From positions 1 through 64,000 of the forward strand of contig NZ_CACSJO010000026.1 of the NCBI RefSeq assembly GCF_902706195.1: a stretch of DNA of 64,000 bases, given 5' to 3'. Position 1 is the stretch's first letter; each line of letters begins with the position of its first letter. The notes under the pieces were generated by a model, which was given only the letters and a program-made list of their open reading frames with translations, made no database searches and was not told the origin of the DNA. Source of the stretch: Novosphingobium sp. 18050 (lineage in GTDB: Bacteria > Pseudomonadota > Alphaproteobacteria > Sphingomonadales > Sphingomonadaceae). This document shows, in pieces, positions 35,534-44,948 of this stretch. The translations under genes and the position numbers were made by a program.

Positions 35534-36910
35534 ATGAGCAAGCGAACCCTCAAGCTCGGCCTCGTCACCATGGGCGCCGGCGGCCCCGGCCAGCACAACC
35601 GCTGGCTGGACCCGAACATTCCGGCCGACGCCAGCGTCAATATCCAGTGGTACGTCGAACAGGTCCGCAAGGCGGAAGCCGCGAAGTTCGATTTCGTATT
35701 CATCGTCGACAGCCAGTACATCACCAAGGATTCCCCGCCGCACTACCTGAACCGGCTTGAGCCGCTGACGCTGCTTTCGGCACTTGCGGTCGCAACCAGC
35801 CACATCGGACTGGTCGGCACGCTTACCACCTCGTTCAACTCGCCCTTCAATCTGGCGCGCCGCCTCGCCTCGCTTGATCTCATCAGTGGCGGTCGAGCGG
35901 GATGGAACGTCGTCACCAGCGGCGATGCCGGCGCGGCAGGCAACTTCGGCCTCGACGAACATTACGACTACGAGACACGCTATGGCCGCGCCTTCGAATA
36001 TATCGACGTGGTCCAAGGCCTATGGCGCTCCTACGAAGACGGCGCCTTCGTGCGTGACCGTGAGAGCGGCGTCTTCCTCGATGCTTCGAAACTGCATTCG
36101 CTGGATCATAAGGGCGAGTATTTCTCGGTCACCGGGCCGCTCAACCTGCAGCGTTCGCCGCAGGGCCAGCCGGTGATCTTCCAGGCCGGCGATTCCGACC
36201 ATGGCCGCAATCTGGGCTCCCTCACCGCTGACGCGATCTTCACTCATTCCGCTTCGATCGAAGAAGGCCGCAAGTTCAAGGAGGACATCTCTGCCCGCGC
36301 AGTCGCCGCCGGGCGTGACCGCGATGCAGTGCTGATCCTACCGGGCGTGAGCATCTACGTCGGGGACAGCGACGACGATGCACGCCGCATCGAAGAGGAC
36401 TACCGCCGCGCCGACAACAGCTTCGAACATGCCCTGGCCGAGTTCGGCCGCTCGTTCGGGTGGCACGACTTCCGCCAGTACGATCTCGACGCGCCGTTCC
36501 CAGTCGAGGCACTGGAACACGCGCGGCGCAGCTTCTTCACGCAGGCCAGCAGGATCGTCGAGTTCGCGCAGCAGGGCAGCCTGACCCTGCGGCAGACCGT
36601 AGAGGCGATCAGCGCGTCCCGCCGCAGCCCCTTCGTTGGCAGCGCGCAGACCGTTGCGGACGAGATCATCCGCTGGTTCGAAGGCGGCGCGCTCGACGGG
36701 TTGAACGTCATGCTCGGCCATCCCGAACAGTTCGACCGCTTCCTGAACGAAGTCGTGCCGATCCTCCAGGCGCGTGGCGTCTATCGCAACGAATATGAGG
36801 ATGCCACGCTGCGCGGCAACCTGGGCCTGCCCAAACCCAGCAACATCCGTACCGGAACCAGTGCCACAGGCCCGGCCGAACCAGCCGAGCGGACGCTGGT
36901 CAGCTCATGA
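35534..36910 (+). CDS. FMN-dependent LLM monooxygenase (NtaA/SnaA/DszA family), paralogue 1
   Basis: A 458-residue flavin monooxygenase: ADASVNIQWYVEQVRKAEAA, FDFVFIVDSQYI, NRLEPLTLLSALA and SGGRAGWNVVTSGDAGAAGNF are hallmark segments of the NtaA/DszA/SnaA group. These two-component enzymes use FMNH2 from a separate reductase to oxidise N- or S-containing substrates; DszA opens a C-S bond. AAGGGAG precedes ATG 35534. The 3' end overlaps the next gene (ATGA). A paralogue closes the ABC part of the operon at 41.9 kb. No flavin reductase gene is seen here. Confidence 0.9.
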   Translation: MSKRTLKLGLVTMGAGGPGQHNRWLDPNIPADASVNIQWYVEQVRKAEAAKFDFVFIVDSQYITKDSPPHYLNRLEPLTLLSALAVATSHIGLVGTLTTSFNSPFNLARRLASLDLISGGRAGWNVVTSGDAGAAGNFGLDEHYDYETRYGRAFEYIDVVQGLWRSYEDGAFVRDRESGVFLDASKLHSLDHKGEYFSVTGPLNLQRSPQGQPVIFQAGDSDHGRNLGSLTADAIFTHSASIEEGRKFKEDISARAVAAGRDRDAVLILPGVSIYVGDSDDDARRIEEDYRRADNSFEHALAEFGRSFGWHDFRQYDLDAPFPVEALEHARRSFFTQASRIVEFAQQGSLTLRQTVEAISASRRSPFVGSAQTVADEIIRWFEGGALDGLNVMLGHPEQFDRFLNEVVPILQARGVYRNEYEDATLRGNLGLPKPSNIRTGTSATGPAEPAERTLVSS

Positions 36911-38433
36911 TCCGTCCTTCCGGCAAACGCTGGCCGCTTGCCTTGGCCACCGCGCTCGCGGTGGCCGGGTGTGGCGGCGCCAAGGGCGAAAGCGAGGGCA
37001 AAGCGCGCCTGCGCTGGGCCTTCATGCTGCCCACATCGTGGGACCCGGTAACGAGCCGGACCGGCGCCGACATCAACACGGTCAGCATCGCCTATGCCTC
37101 GCTTACCCGGCTCGACAAGGACGGCAATGTGCAGCCGGCGCTTGCGAAAAGCTGGCGCTATTCGCCGGACGGCCGGACGCTGACCTTCGAACTGCGCGAC
37201 AAGCTGACCTTCACCGACGGAACCGCGCTGGATGCCGGCGCGGTGAAGGCCTTCTTCGAACGCGGCAAGACGCAGAAGGATTCCTTCCTGCGCCCCGAGA
37301 TCGAAAGCATCGCCACCTTCGGAACCGACGGCCCCTTGCGCGTGGTGTTCCACCTGTCCCGCCCGGACTACCAGCTACCCTACGTCATGGCAGGGCGCGT
37401 GGGCGCCATCGCCAGCCCCTCAGCCGCCGCGAAGGACAAGGCGAAGCTGGCGCTATGGCCCGTCGGTGCAGGCCCATTCAAGATAGTGGAATTCGTACCG
37501 GAATCGCACGCATACTTCGTGAAGAACCCGGATTACTGGGACGCGGCGAACATCCATATCGATCGTCTCGAACTGACCACGCTGTCCGAACCGACCACGA
37601 CGATCGCCTCGCTCGTCTCCGGCGCGATCGATGTCGCCTCGATCGGACCGCAGCGCGTAGCTGAGGCGCGCGCCCGCAACCTGACCGTCACCACCGCGCC
37701 CTCGCTCAATGCCAATGACTTGATGATCAACCGCAACAAGGCGCCGTTCAACGATCCGCTCGTAGCCGAAGCGGTGCGTTATGCGATAGACCGCAAGGAA
37801 CTGGTCAGGACGCTGACGGTAGGCCTTGGCACGCCGACGAACCAGCCCTTTCCCCCGCATTACTTCGCTTTCGATCCACAGACGAAGGACCAGTGGCTCT
37901 ACGATCCGGCGAAGGCGAAGGCGCTGCTCGCGCAGCCGGGACATGCGCCAGGTTCGGTAAATGTCGAAATCGTCATCAACCCGCTCATCAACGAAGGCCT
38001 GCCCGAGCTTCTGCAAGCCCAGCTGGCGAAAGTCGGGATCAAGTCGCACCTGCGCATCGTACCGCCCGGCTCGTCCAGCTGGCAAAGCGAGGTCTACATC
38101 GCAAAGCGTCCGGCCGCCGCAGTAGACGGCACGGTGGGCCGCGAATCCCCGGTGCAGAACCTCCTCGCTGTCTATGGCCCGCAAGGAATCATGAACCTCA
38201 GCGGGCCTTACTCGCCCAAGGCATTCCTGGAGGCGGTAGACAAGGTCCGCGCCACCCCCATCGACGCGCCGGAATATCGCGAACGCCTGCAACGCGCGAC
38301 CCGTCTGGGGGCCACGCAGTCAACCAGCGTCTGGCTGTTCAGCACGCCCTTCATCGTCGCCACGCGGCCGCGCGTGAAGCACCTCAACATCGTGCCTTCG
38401 CAGATCCGCTGGGAAGGGGTGACGGTAGAATGA
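36907..38433 (+). CDS. ABC transporter substrate-binding lipoprotein (DppA/OppA family)
   Basis: A 508-residue SBP_bac_5 protein. The signal ends in a lipobox, LAVAGC, so it should be anchored to a membrane as a lipoprotein. Family signatures are present: YASLTRLDKDGNVQPALAKSW, LTFELRDKLTFTDGTALDA, GAGPFKIVEF, PDYWD. Relatives bind peptides, nickel or other solutes, and some bind sulfur-containing ligands. It overlaps the genes on both sides (ATGA), so expression is coupled with LLM 1 and the first permease. Confidence 0.9.
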   Translation: MIRPSGKRWPLALATALAVAGCGGAKGESEGKARLRWAFMLPTSWDPVTSRTGADINTVSIAYASLTRLDKDGNVQPALAKSWRYSPDGRTLTFELRDKLTFTDGTALDAGAVKAFFERGKTQKDSFLRPEIESIATFGTDGPLRVVFHLSRPDYQLPYVMAGRVGAIASPSAAAKDKAKLALWPVGAGPFKIVEFVPESHAYFVKNPDYWDAANIHIDRLELTTLSEPTTTIASLVSGAIDVASIGPQRVAEARARNLTVTTAPSLNANDLMINRNKAPFNDPLVAEAVRYAIDRKELVRTLTVGLGTPTNQPFPPHYFAFDPQTKDQWLYDPAKAKALLAQPGHAPGSVNVEIVINPLINEGLPELLQAQLAKVGIKSHLRIVPPGSSSWQSEVYIAKRPAAAVDGTVGRESPVQNLLAVYGPQGIMNLSGPYSPKAFLEAVDKVRATPIDAPEYRERLQRATRLGATQSTSVWLFSTPFIVATRPRVKHLNIVPSQIRWEGVTVE

Positions 38434-39443
38434 CAGCCGCCATCGATTCTTCGCGCGCAAGTGTGCCGGACCTGCGCCTCGGCCATGCCAAGGCCCTTCT
38501 GCGGCAGGTGGGATCGACGCTTGGCATTGCGGTGCCGGTGTTCTTCGTCGCCACGCTGATCACGTTCCTGCTGGGCGTGGTATCGGGGCTGGACCCGGCG
38601 GCGGCGATCGCCGGCGATGCTGCCTCTCCCAAAACCATCGCTCGTATCCGCGCAGACCTTGGCCTCGATCTGCCGATGCCGCTTCAATACCTGCACTGGA
38701 TGGGCGAGGTGCTGCGCGGCGATCTTGGCACTTCGTGGTTCAACGGCGTTCCCGCATCCGAACTGATTTTCCAGCGCCTGCCGATCAGCCTCTCGATCGC
38801 TGGCATGGCGCTCCTCGCAGGAATTGTGGGCGGAACTGCGCTGGGTCTGGTCGCCGGCGTGCGGCAGGGGAGCCGGCTGGACCGGGCGACTACGCTGTTC
38901 GCCGCCGTGGTGTCATCGCTGCCGCCGTTCGTCGTCGCCTTCTTACTGATCCTGATCTTCAGCCTGTGGCTCGGCTGGCTACCCTCCTCGGGCTACGTTC
39001 CGTTTTCCGAAGACCCGGCGGGCTGGCTAGCCGCGATCAGCATTCCGGCGGTCGCGCTCAGCGTCGACGTCGTTGCCGACATCGCCCGCCAGTTGCGCAC
39101 CGGGCTGGTTGGGGAACTATCCGAAAACTACGTGACTGGCGCCGTGGTGCGCGGCCTTTCGCGCCGGCGTATCCTGTTCGTGCATGTCCTGCGCAATGCG
39201 GCCGGACCGGCGCTGACGGTGCTGGCGCTCAAGGTGCCGATGCTGATCGGCGGCGCCGTCGTGACCGAGGCGATCTTCAACATGCCGGGCATGGGCAAGC
39301 TGGCAGCGGATTCGGCCCTGCGCGGCGATGTGCCGGTGGTCCAGGGCACGCTCGTCGTATCCATCCTGCTGATCCTGGCCTGCAACCTGTGCGTGAACGT
39401 CCTGCTCGGCATCCTGCAACCAGCTTCGCGGCGGAGGAACTGA
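38430..39443 (+). CDS. ABC transporter permease, DppB type
   Basis: A 337-residue inner-membrane permease with six expected helices and the DppB N-terminal pattern (FFVATLITFLLGVVSGLDPA; IRADLGLDLPMPLQYLHWM; RGDLGTSW). The EAA loop that docks on the ATPase reads EAIFNMPGMGKLA with the FVHVLRNAAGPALTVLA stretch before it. The start overlaps the SBP stop. It forms the import channel with the next gene. Confidence 0.9.
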   Translation: MTAAIDSSRASVPDLRLGHAKALLRQVGSTLGIAVPVFFVATLITFLLGVVSGLDPAAAIAGDAASPKTIARIRADLGLDLPMPLQYLHWMGEVLRGDLGTSWFNGVPASELIFQRLPISLSIAGMALLAGIVGGTALGLVAGVRQGSRLDRATTLFAAVVSSLPPFVVAFLLILIFSLWLGWLPSSGYVPFSEDPAGWLAAISIPAVALSVDVVADIARQLRTGLVGELSENYVTGAVVRGLSRRRILFVHVLRNAAGPALTVLALKVPMLIGGAVVTEAIFNMPGMGKLAADSALRGDVPVVQGTLVVSILLILACNLCVNVLLGILQPASRRRN

Positions 39444-39447
39444 CGCC

Positions 39448-40275
39448 ATGATCCGCCATGTCCTGCGCTATCCCAGCGCCCGCGCCGCCTGCCTGATCCT
39501 TGGCGTCGTCGCTGTCCTTGCCACCGCCGGCCCCGCCCTCGCCCCGCATGATCCGCTGGCACAGGATACCGCCGCGCTGCTTCAAGGACCGAGCGCGGTG
39601 CATTGGCTCGGCACCGATGCGCTGGGCCGCGATGTTTTCAGCCGCCTGCTGGCGGGCTCCACCGTCTCGGTGCTGGCAAGCCTGCTCTCGGTGGCGGTCG
39701 GGTTGTTGCTGGGTGTGGTTCCGGGCCTGCTTTCGGTGTTTCTGGGCAAGCGGTTCGAATGGATAAACCTGCGGCTGATCGACGCGCTGATGATGCTGCC
39801 GTTTCTGGTCTTCGCCATCGCGATGACCGCGATGCTGGGCAACGGGCTGGTGCAGGCGATGTTCGCGGTGGGCATCCTCATCACTCCCGTCTTCTTCCGC
39901 GTCAGCCGAGCCGCAGCGCTTTCCGTCGCGAACGCCGAATATATCGAGGCGGCGCGCCTCATGGGCGCATCGACCGCCTCGGTCATCCGCCGCCATGTGC
40001 TGCGCAAGGTCGTGCCGGCAGTCGCGGTCTCGGCCGCCTCCATGACCGGTGCCTGCCTTTCCATCGTGGCGTCACTGACCTTCCTCGGCATCGGCGTCGT
40101 CCCGCCCGACCCGACGTGGGGAGGCCTTCTCGCGACCGATCTCGCCAACCTTTATGATCGTCCCTTCGGCCCCATCGCTCCCGCCCTGCTTATCGTCGCC
40201 ACGGTCTGGGCGCTCAACGCCCTGGCCGATGCGATGCGCGACACCGGCACCGACAACAAGGAGAAGCCCGCATGA
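39448..40275 (+). CDS. ABC transporter permease, DppC type
   Basis: A 275-residue permease: PHDPLAQDTAALLQGPSAVH and WLGTDALGRDVFSRLLAGS are DppC marks, followed by four to five helices and the EAA loop EAARLMGASTASVIRRHVL. A C-terminal FLGIGVVPPDPTWGGLL is conserved in DppC/OppC. It begins 4 bases after the DppB-like stop and overlaps the ATPase start as ATGA. Confidence 0.9.
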   Translation: MIRHVLRYPSARAACLILGVVAVLATAGPALAPHDPLAQDTAALLQGPSAVHWLGTDALGRDVFSRLLAGSTVSVLASLLSVAVGLLLGVVPGLLSVFLGKRFEWINLRLIDALMMLPFLVFAIAMTAMLGNGLVQAMFAVGILITPVFFRVSRAAALSVANAEYIEAARLMGASTASVIRRHVLRKVVPAVAVSAASMTGACLSIVASLTFLGIGVVPPDPTWGGLLATDLANLYDRPFGPIAPALLIVATVWALNALADAMRDTGTDNKEKPA

Positions 40276-41963
40276 CCGGCAACGTCATCAGCCTCGACAG
40301 CCATGTTCCTCACGGCCGCCGCTCCGAAATCACTCTTGTCGAGCCGCTGCTTTCAGTACGCGGCCTGCGCATCACCGCGGCGGATGGCCGCACGCTGGTG
40401 CGCGATGTCGACCTCGACCTGCCGGCGGGAGGAACGCTGGGCATCGTCGGCGAATCCGGCAGCGGCAAATCGCTGACCTGCCGCGCGATCCTCGACCTGC
40501 TCCCGCCGGGCCTGGCCCTTGCTTCGGGAACGATCCGGTACCGGAATGTCGATCTCTCCGGCCTTGACGCCCGTTCATGGCGGGCTCTGCGCGGCATCGA
40601 ACTGTCTGCCGTATTCCAGGACCCAGCCTCGTACCTCAACCCGTCGATCCCCGTAGGCCGGCAGCTGACCGAAGCGATCCGCGCCGTGCTCAAACTGAGC
40701 CGTAAAGCAGCCCTCGCCCGCGCGCTGGAACTGCTCGGCCGGGTCGGTTTCAGGGACGCGGAGGCGGTCTACCCGCAATATCCCCACGAACTGTCGGGCG
40801 GCATGGCCCAGCGTGTCCTGATTGCGCTCGCGATCTGCGCGGGGCCAAGCCTGCTGATTGCCGACGAGGCAACCACCGCCCTCGATGCGACCATTCAGGC
40901 CGAAGTGCTGGACCTGATCGCCACCTTGCGGCGCGAGGAAGACCTGACCCTTATCATGGTATCGCACGACCTCGCCGTCGTCTCTCAGGTCTGCGACCGG
41001 ATCGTGGTCATGCGCGGGGGCGAGATCGTCGAGGCTGGCCCCACCCACAGCGTTCTACACCACCCGAAAAGCGACTATACGCGCAGCCTGATCGACGATC
41101 ACGCGGTCCATACGATAGATACCACCGAGGGCCGCCAGCCGCCGGCTGCCGCGCCGGCAAGCCCGCCCCTGCTCAGCGTCAGCGGCCTTGCCGCCGGCTA
41201 TGGCATTCGAACGGTCGTGCAGGGCATCGACATCGAGGTGGCACCGGGCGAGATACTCGGCCTCATCGGTGAGACGGGATCGGGCAAGACGACGCTGCTG
41301 CGCACGATTCTTGGCCTGATTCCGGCAGCGCGCGGCGCGATCACACTCGATGGTCAACAGATCGACGGATTGAGCGATAGGCGCCTGCGCGATTTCCGCC
41401 GCTCGGGTGCCCTGCAATACGTCTTCCAGGATCCCTTGCGTAGCCTCGATCCCGATCTCACGATCGGCGAGTCCATTACAGAAGGGCTGCGCCTGCAGGC
41501 AAGCCTTGGTCTGTCGGCGATGAAGGCTTCTGTGGCTGCTGCCCTCGTCTCGGTCGGCCTGGACCCGCAGTTGGCCGACCGGTTGCCAGGCCAGCTTTCC
41601 GGCGGCCAGCGCCAGCGTACAGTGATCGCCCGTGCTCTGGCCCTCGATCCCAGGCTGCTGCTGCTCGACGAGCCGGTAAGCGCGCTGGATGCGGTAAACC
41701 GGTCGCACGTGCTGAAACTGCTGCGCCGCCTCGCCGACGAGCGCGGTATCGCCCAGATTTTCATCTCACACGATCTCGGCTCGGTTGCAGGCATCGCTGA
41801 TCGGGTGGTCGTCCTTCATCACGGCGAGATCGTCGAGACCGGGCCTGCCCGCATGGTGCTGGCGCACCCGGCCCATCCCTACACGCGCAGGCTGCTTGCG
41901 GCTGCGCCGCGTATCCCCCGCGAGGCGCCTGCTGCCGCGCGCCCCCTGTTCACCGCATATTGA
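40272..41963 (+). CDS. Fused two-domain ABC ATPase (DppDF-like)
   Basis: A 563-residue protein with two complete nucleotide-binding domains. The first has Walker A GESGSGKS, signature LSGGMAQRV and Walker B LLIADEATTALD; the second has GETGSGKT, LSGGQRQRT and LLLLDEPVSALD. Each has its switch His (SHDL). The fusion replaces separate DppD and DppF subunits, as in YejF- and GsiA-type importers. A Pro/Ala-rich linker joins the halves near residue 290. Downstream, LLM 2 starts 12 bases after its stop. Confidence 0.9.
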   Translation: MTGNVISLDSHVPHGRRSEITLVEPLLSVRGLRITAADGRTLVRDVDLDLPAGGTLGIVGESGSGKSLTCRAILDLLPPGLALASGTIRYRNVDLSGLDARSWRALRGIELSAVFQDPASYLNPSIPVGRQLTEAIRAVLKLSRKAALARALELLGRVGFRDAEAVYPQYPHELSGGMAQRVLIALAICAGPSLLIADEATTALDATIQAEVLDLIATLRREEDLTLIMVSHDLAVVSQVCDRIVVMRGGEIVEAGPTHSVLHHPKSDYTRSLIDDHAVHTIDTTEGRQPPAAAPASPPLLSVSGLAAGYGIRTVVQGIDIEVAPGEILGLIGETGSGKTTLLRTILGLIPAARGAITLDGQQIDGLSDRRLRDFRRSGALQYVFQDPLRSLDPDLTIGESITEGLRLQASLGLSAMKASVAAALVSVGLDPQLADRLPGQLSGGQRQRTVIARALALDPRLLLLDEPVSALDAVNRSHVLKLLRRLADERGIAQIFISHDLGSVAGIADRVVVLHHGEIVETGPARMVLAHPAHPYTRRLLAAAPRIPREAPAAARPLFTAY

Positions 41964-41974
41964 AGGAGGCCCAC

Positions 41975-43336
41975 ATGGCCAGACAAGGATTGAAGCTGGG
42001 CGCCGTTCTGATCGGCGTTGGAGACGCATCGGGAAAGCAGTTGTGGCGCGATCCGGACGTCCCGCTGGATGCCAGCGTCAATATCGACTGGTACGTCAGG
42101 CAGACGCGCGAGGCGGAAGAGGCGAAGTTCGACTTCGTGTTCATCGTCGACAGTCAGTACATCACGCCCGATTTTCCGAACCATCATCTGAACCGGCTAG
42201 AGCCGCTGACGCTGCTTTCCGCAGTTGCGGTCGCCACCAGCCGGATCGGGCTGGTGGCCACGGTCAGCACCACCTACAGCGAACCGTTCGACATCGCCCG
42301 CCGCCTCGCCTCGCTCGATCTCATCAGTAATGGCCGTGCAGGGTGGAACATAGTCACTAGCCAGGATCCCGGCACCGCCGGCAACTTCAGCCGCGCCGGG
42401 CACGGCGACTACGAAGCGCGGTACCGGCGCGCCACGGAATCGGTAGAGGTGGTCCAAGGCCTTTGGCACTCCTACGAAGACGGCGCCTTCTCGCAGGACC
42501 GTTCGGCACCGCGCTTCCTCGACCCAGCCAAGCAGCACCGCCTTGACCACCGCGGCGATTTCTTCTCGGTAGGCGGCCCCCTCAACGTCCAGCGCTCGCC
42601 CCAGGGCCAACCGCCGCTGGTGCAGGCTGGAACATCGCCGCAAGGCCGCGAGCTCAGCGCGCGTGCGGCCGATATCGTGTTCAGCTTCGCCCGCACGCCC
42701 GAGGAATCGCTTGATCTCGCACGGGACGTCCGCGCGCGCGCAGAAGCGATCGGGCGCGATCCGGACGAACTCCTGTTCATTCCCGCCCTGGGCGTAACCA
42801 TAGCCGACACCGACGAAGCCGCAGCACAGATCGAACGGGACAGGACCACCGCAGGTGACATTCGCGACCGTCTCGGCGGACTATCACGGCAATTCGGTGG
42901 CCATGATTTCAGCGGCTACGACCTTGACTCGCCCTTCCCTGATGTACCCCTGCCGGAAGCTGCGGGCATTCGCAGCTTTCACGATGATATCGAAAAGGCC
43001 CGTCAAAGGGGGTCCACCTTGCGCAACGTGCTGGAAGCACAAGCGCTGTCCTGGTTCCGGCTCGCCGGCTCTCCCCGCACGATCGCCGATCGCCTTCAGC
43101 TCTGGTATGAAAGCCGCGCCGCCGACGGCTTCAACCTGTTCGTCCAGCACCCGGCCGACTGGGAACGGTTCCGTGCAGAAGTCGTTCCGATCCTTGTGGA
43201 ACGCGGCCTATTCCGTGCCGAATACGAAGCCACCACCTTACGGGGCCACCTTGGCCTGCCGCATATATCCAACCGCCATGCCGGAACCGCCAATGCTGCT
43301 GCCGCAGCGACCGACAGGGAACGGGCGGATGCTTGA
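41975..43336 (+). CDS. FMN-dependent LLM monooxygenase (NtaA/SnaA/DszA family), paralogue 2
   Basis: A 453-residue paralogue of the 35.5-kb enzyme: LDASVNIDWYVRQTREAEEA, FDFVFIVDSQYI and NGRAGWNIVTSQDPGTAGNF align block by block, with clear divergence in the C-terminal half. ATG 41975 has GGAGG 7 bases upstream. It probably attacks a second C-S or C-N bond, or a different substrate, after uptake. The stop overlaps a possible TTG start of the serine acetyltransferase. Confidence 0.9.
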   Translation: MARQGLKLGAVLIGVGDASGKQLWRDPDVPLDASVNIDWYVRQTREAEEAKFDFVFIVDSQYITPDFPNHHLNRLEPLTLLSAVAVATSRIGLVATVSTTYSEPFDIARRLASLDLISNGRAGWNIVTSQDPGTAGNFSRAGHGDYEARYRRATESVEVVQGLWHSYEDGAFSQDRSAPRFLDPAKQHRLDHRGDFFSVGGPLNVQRSPQGQPPLVQAGTSPQGRELSARAADIVFSFARTPEESLDLARDVRARAEAIGRDPDELLFIPALGVTIADTDEAAAQIERDRTTAGDIRDRLGGLSRQFGGHDFSGYDLDSPFPDVPLPEAAGIRSFHDDIEKARQRGSTLRNVLEAQALSWFRLAGSPRTIADRLQLWYESRAADGFNLFVQHPADWERFRAEVVPILVERGLFRAEYEATTLRGHLGLPHISNRHAGTANAAAAATDRERADA

Positions 43337-43347
43337 GCGAGCATCAA

Positions 43348-44307
43348 ATGCATAACGACGTGACCCGATTGGATGTGGAGGACTCGTGGGAAGTCGGCAA
43401 CGTAGTGTCAGAACTTGCTGATATCCGTCGCCATTGGCGCAGCACGAATGCCCGCCATGCCGAATTCGGCGTTGAAGGTTTCCCATCCCGCATTCGGCTT
43501 GCCAAGATCGTCGAAGAACTCTGCGGTGCCCTATTCCCGCTAAGATTGGGACCGGACTTCGTGCGGCGCTCAAACGAGGACCACTTCGTAACTCAATCGC
43601 TACAGATTTCCCTTGCCAGGCTGCATGCTCAACTGAGACTTGAACTGGCCTATGCCAGTGAAATCGCGGACCGGGAGGAAGTGGATCAACGTGCGAACCA
43701 GACCGTTATCGCGTTCCTGCACCAGTTGCCGGATCTACGCCGCCTGCTCGACTTGGATATCGAGGCCGCCTTCCGCGGCGATCCAGCCGCGCGCAGCATC
43801 GATGAGGTGCTGATATGCTATCCAGGGCTACTGGCAATCATTCACCATCGCCTCGCCCATGCCCTGCATCTTTTGGGATCACCACTGGTCGCACGGATCA
43901 TTTCCGAGATATCGCACAGCAGCACCGGTATCGATATTCATCCCGGCGCCCAAATCGGACAGGGCTTCTTCATAGATCACGGAACCGGTGTGGTGATCGG
44001 TGAAACCACGATCATTGGCGATAACGTGCGAATTTACCAAGGCGTGACGCTCGGTGCCAAGAACTTCCCTGTGGAACCAAATGGAGCCCTCATAAAGGCG
44101 CTTCCGCGGCACCCGATGATCGAAAACGATGTCGTAATCTATGCTGGAGCGACCATTCTTGGTCGAGTCACAATAGGCTGTGGCTCAGAAATCGGCGGGA
44201 ACGTATGGATCACACACGACATCCCAGCTTTTGGGCGCGTTTTTCAGGCTTGCGAACAAACAACCGTTATTCGGCACAACAGCGAAGCGAAGCATGCCTT
44301 GGGGTAA
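43348..44307 (+). CDS. cysE: Serine O-acetyltransferase (EpsC/SrpH type)
   Basis: A 319-residue left-handed beta-helix acetyltransferase. The C-terminal hexapeptide region has GIDIHPGAQIGQGFFIDHGTG, VVIGETTIIGDNVRIYQGVT and DVVIYAGATILGRVTIG; these supply the catalytic His and acetyl-CoA site of CysE. The long N-terminal helical domain matches EpsC/SrpH, a sulfur-regulated plasmid gene in cyanobacteria. It makes O-acetylserine, the acceptor for sulfide in cysteine synthesis, which ties the operon to sulfur supply. ATG 43348 is preferred to TTG 43333, which overlaps the previous stop. Confidence 0.9.
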   Translation: MHNDVTRLDVEDSWEVGNVVSELADIRRHWRSTNARHAEFGVEGFPSRIRLAKIVEELCGALFPLRLGPDFVRRSNEDHFVTQSLQISLARLHAQLRLELAYASEIADREEVDQRANQTVIAFLHQLPDLRRLLDLDIEAAFRGDPAARSIDEVLICYPGLLAIIHHRLAHALHLLGSPLVARIISEISHSSTGIDIHPGAQIGQGFFIDHGTGVVIGETTIIGDNVRIYQGVTLGAKNFPVEPNGALIKALPRHPMIENDVVIYAGATILGRVTIGCGSEIGGNVWITHDIPAFGRVFQACEQTTVIRHNSEAKHALG

Positions 44308-44624
44308 AACGACCAAAATTGAACGGTTACCCCGATTTGTCTCCTCAAGCCTGTGCGTGTCTTCAGATTCGATCGAATCTAGTCCGCTTTGATCCCAGGC
44401 GTTCCCGAAAAGAAATCAGCATTCTGAAAGTGTAATTCCGCTAATCCAGCATACGTCGGCCAAGTTACCGATATACACCGGTCGCGAAATAACTGCTCGT
44501 GAATGAGGCACCCGTACAAGGTGTGGACATCTGTCAGAATTGCCCGAGCATCTCGATCAACGAACAGGCGATAACTATGATCCGCAGCTAAAGCACAGCG
44601 GTATCGCCTCCCGACCCTTTGTTG

Positions 44625-44895
44625 CCATTCAGCGGCCAATTTTGCGTTCTCAGGTGCGGTCGGTCCGCTTTCCCATTTTTGACGCTGAAAATGGGCGATA
44701 GGAGAATGTCCGGCCCGGAGCTGGATTGGTGGGATAGCTGACACTCGCGCCGCGATGCTCGCGACCAAGTTCCACCAATCGCTGGTTCAAGTCCGAACGT
44801 CTGCTTCTACCGGAAGTCCCCGTCCGTGGGCCGGATTTAGCCAAGCAGCTTCGCACTTACTATTGAACGAGCTTTTTTAGCATTCGGGGCGGTGG
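44625..44895. repeat. Dispersed intergenic repeat, copy 7
   Basis: Begins gttgccattcagcggccaat and ttttgcgttctcaggtgcgg, continues cgataggagaatgtccggcc, tggattggtgggatagctga, cgaacgtctgcttctaccgg and gtgggccggatttagccaag, and ends near aacgagcttttttagcattc. It matches copy 2 at about 90% from 44693 to 44890. The interval 44308-44624 holds no gene that I can support. Confidence 0.75.
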
Positions 44896-44948
44896 CCGGC
44901 GCCGCATGTATAGGAAACAGTCATTCGCCTTTAACCAGGTGGCGGGCC

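Noticed and set aside
14056..44856. Similar short proteins (MRSCLAKSGPRT...) on the minus strand at 14056-14361 and 44650-44856
   Set aside because: They resemble each other only because both lie in the dispersed repeat; composition is non-protein-like, frames decay in other copies, and no ribosome site is seen.
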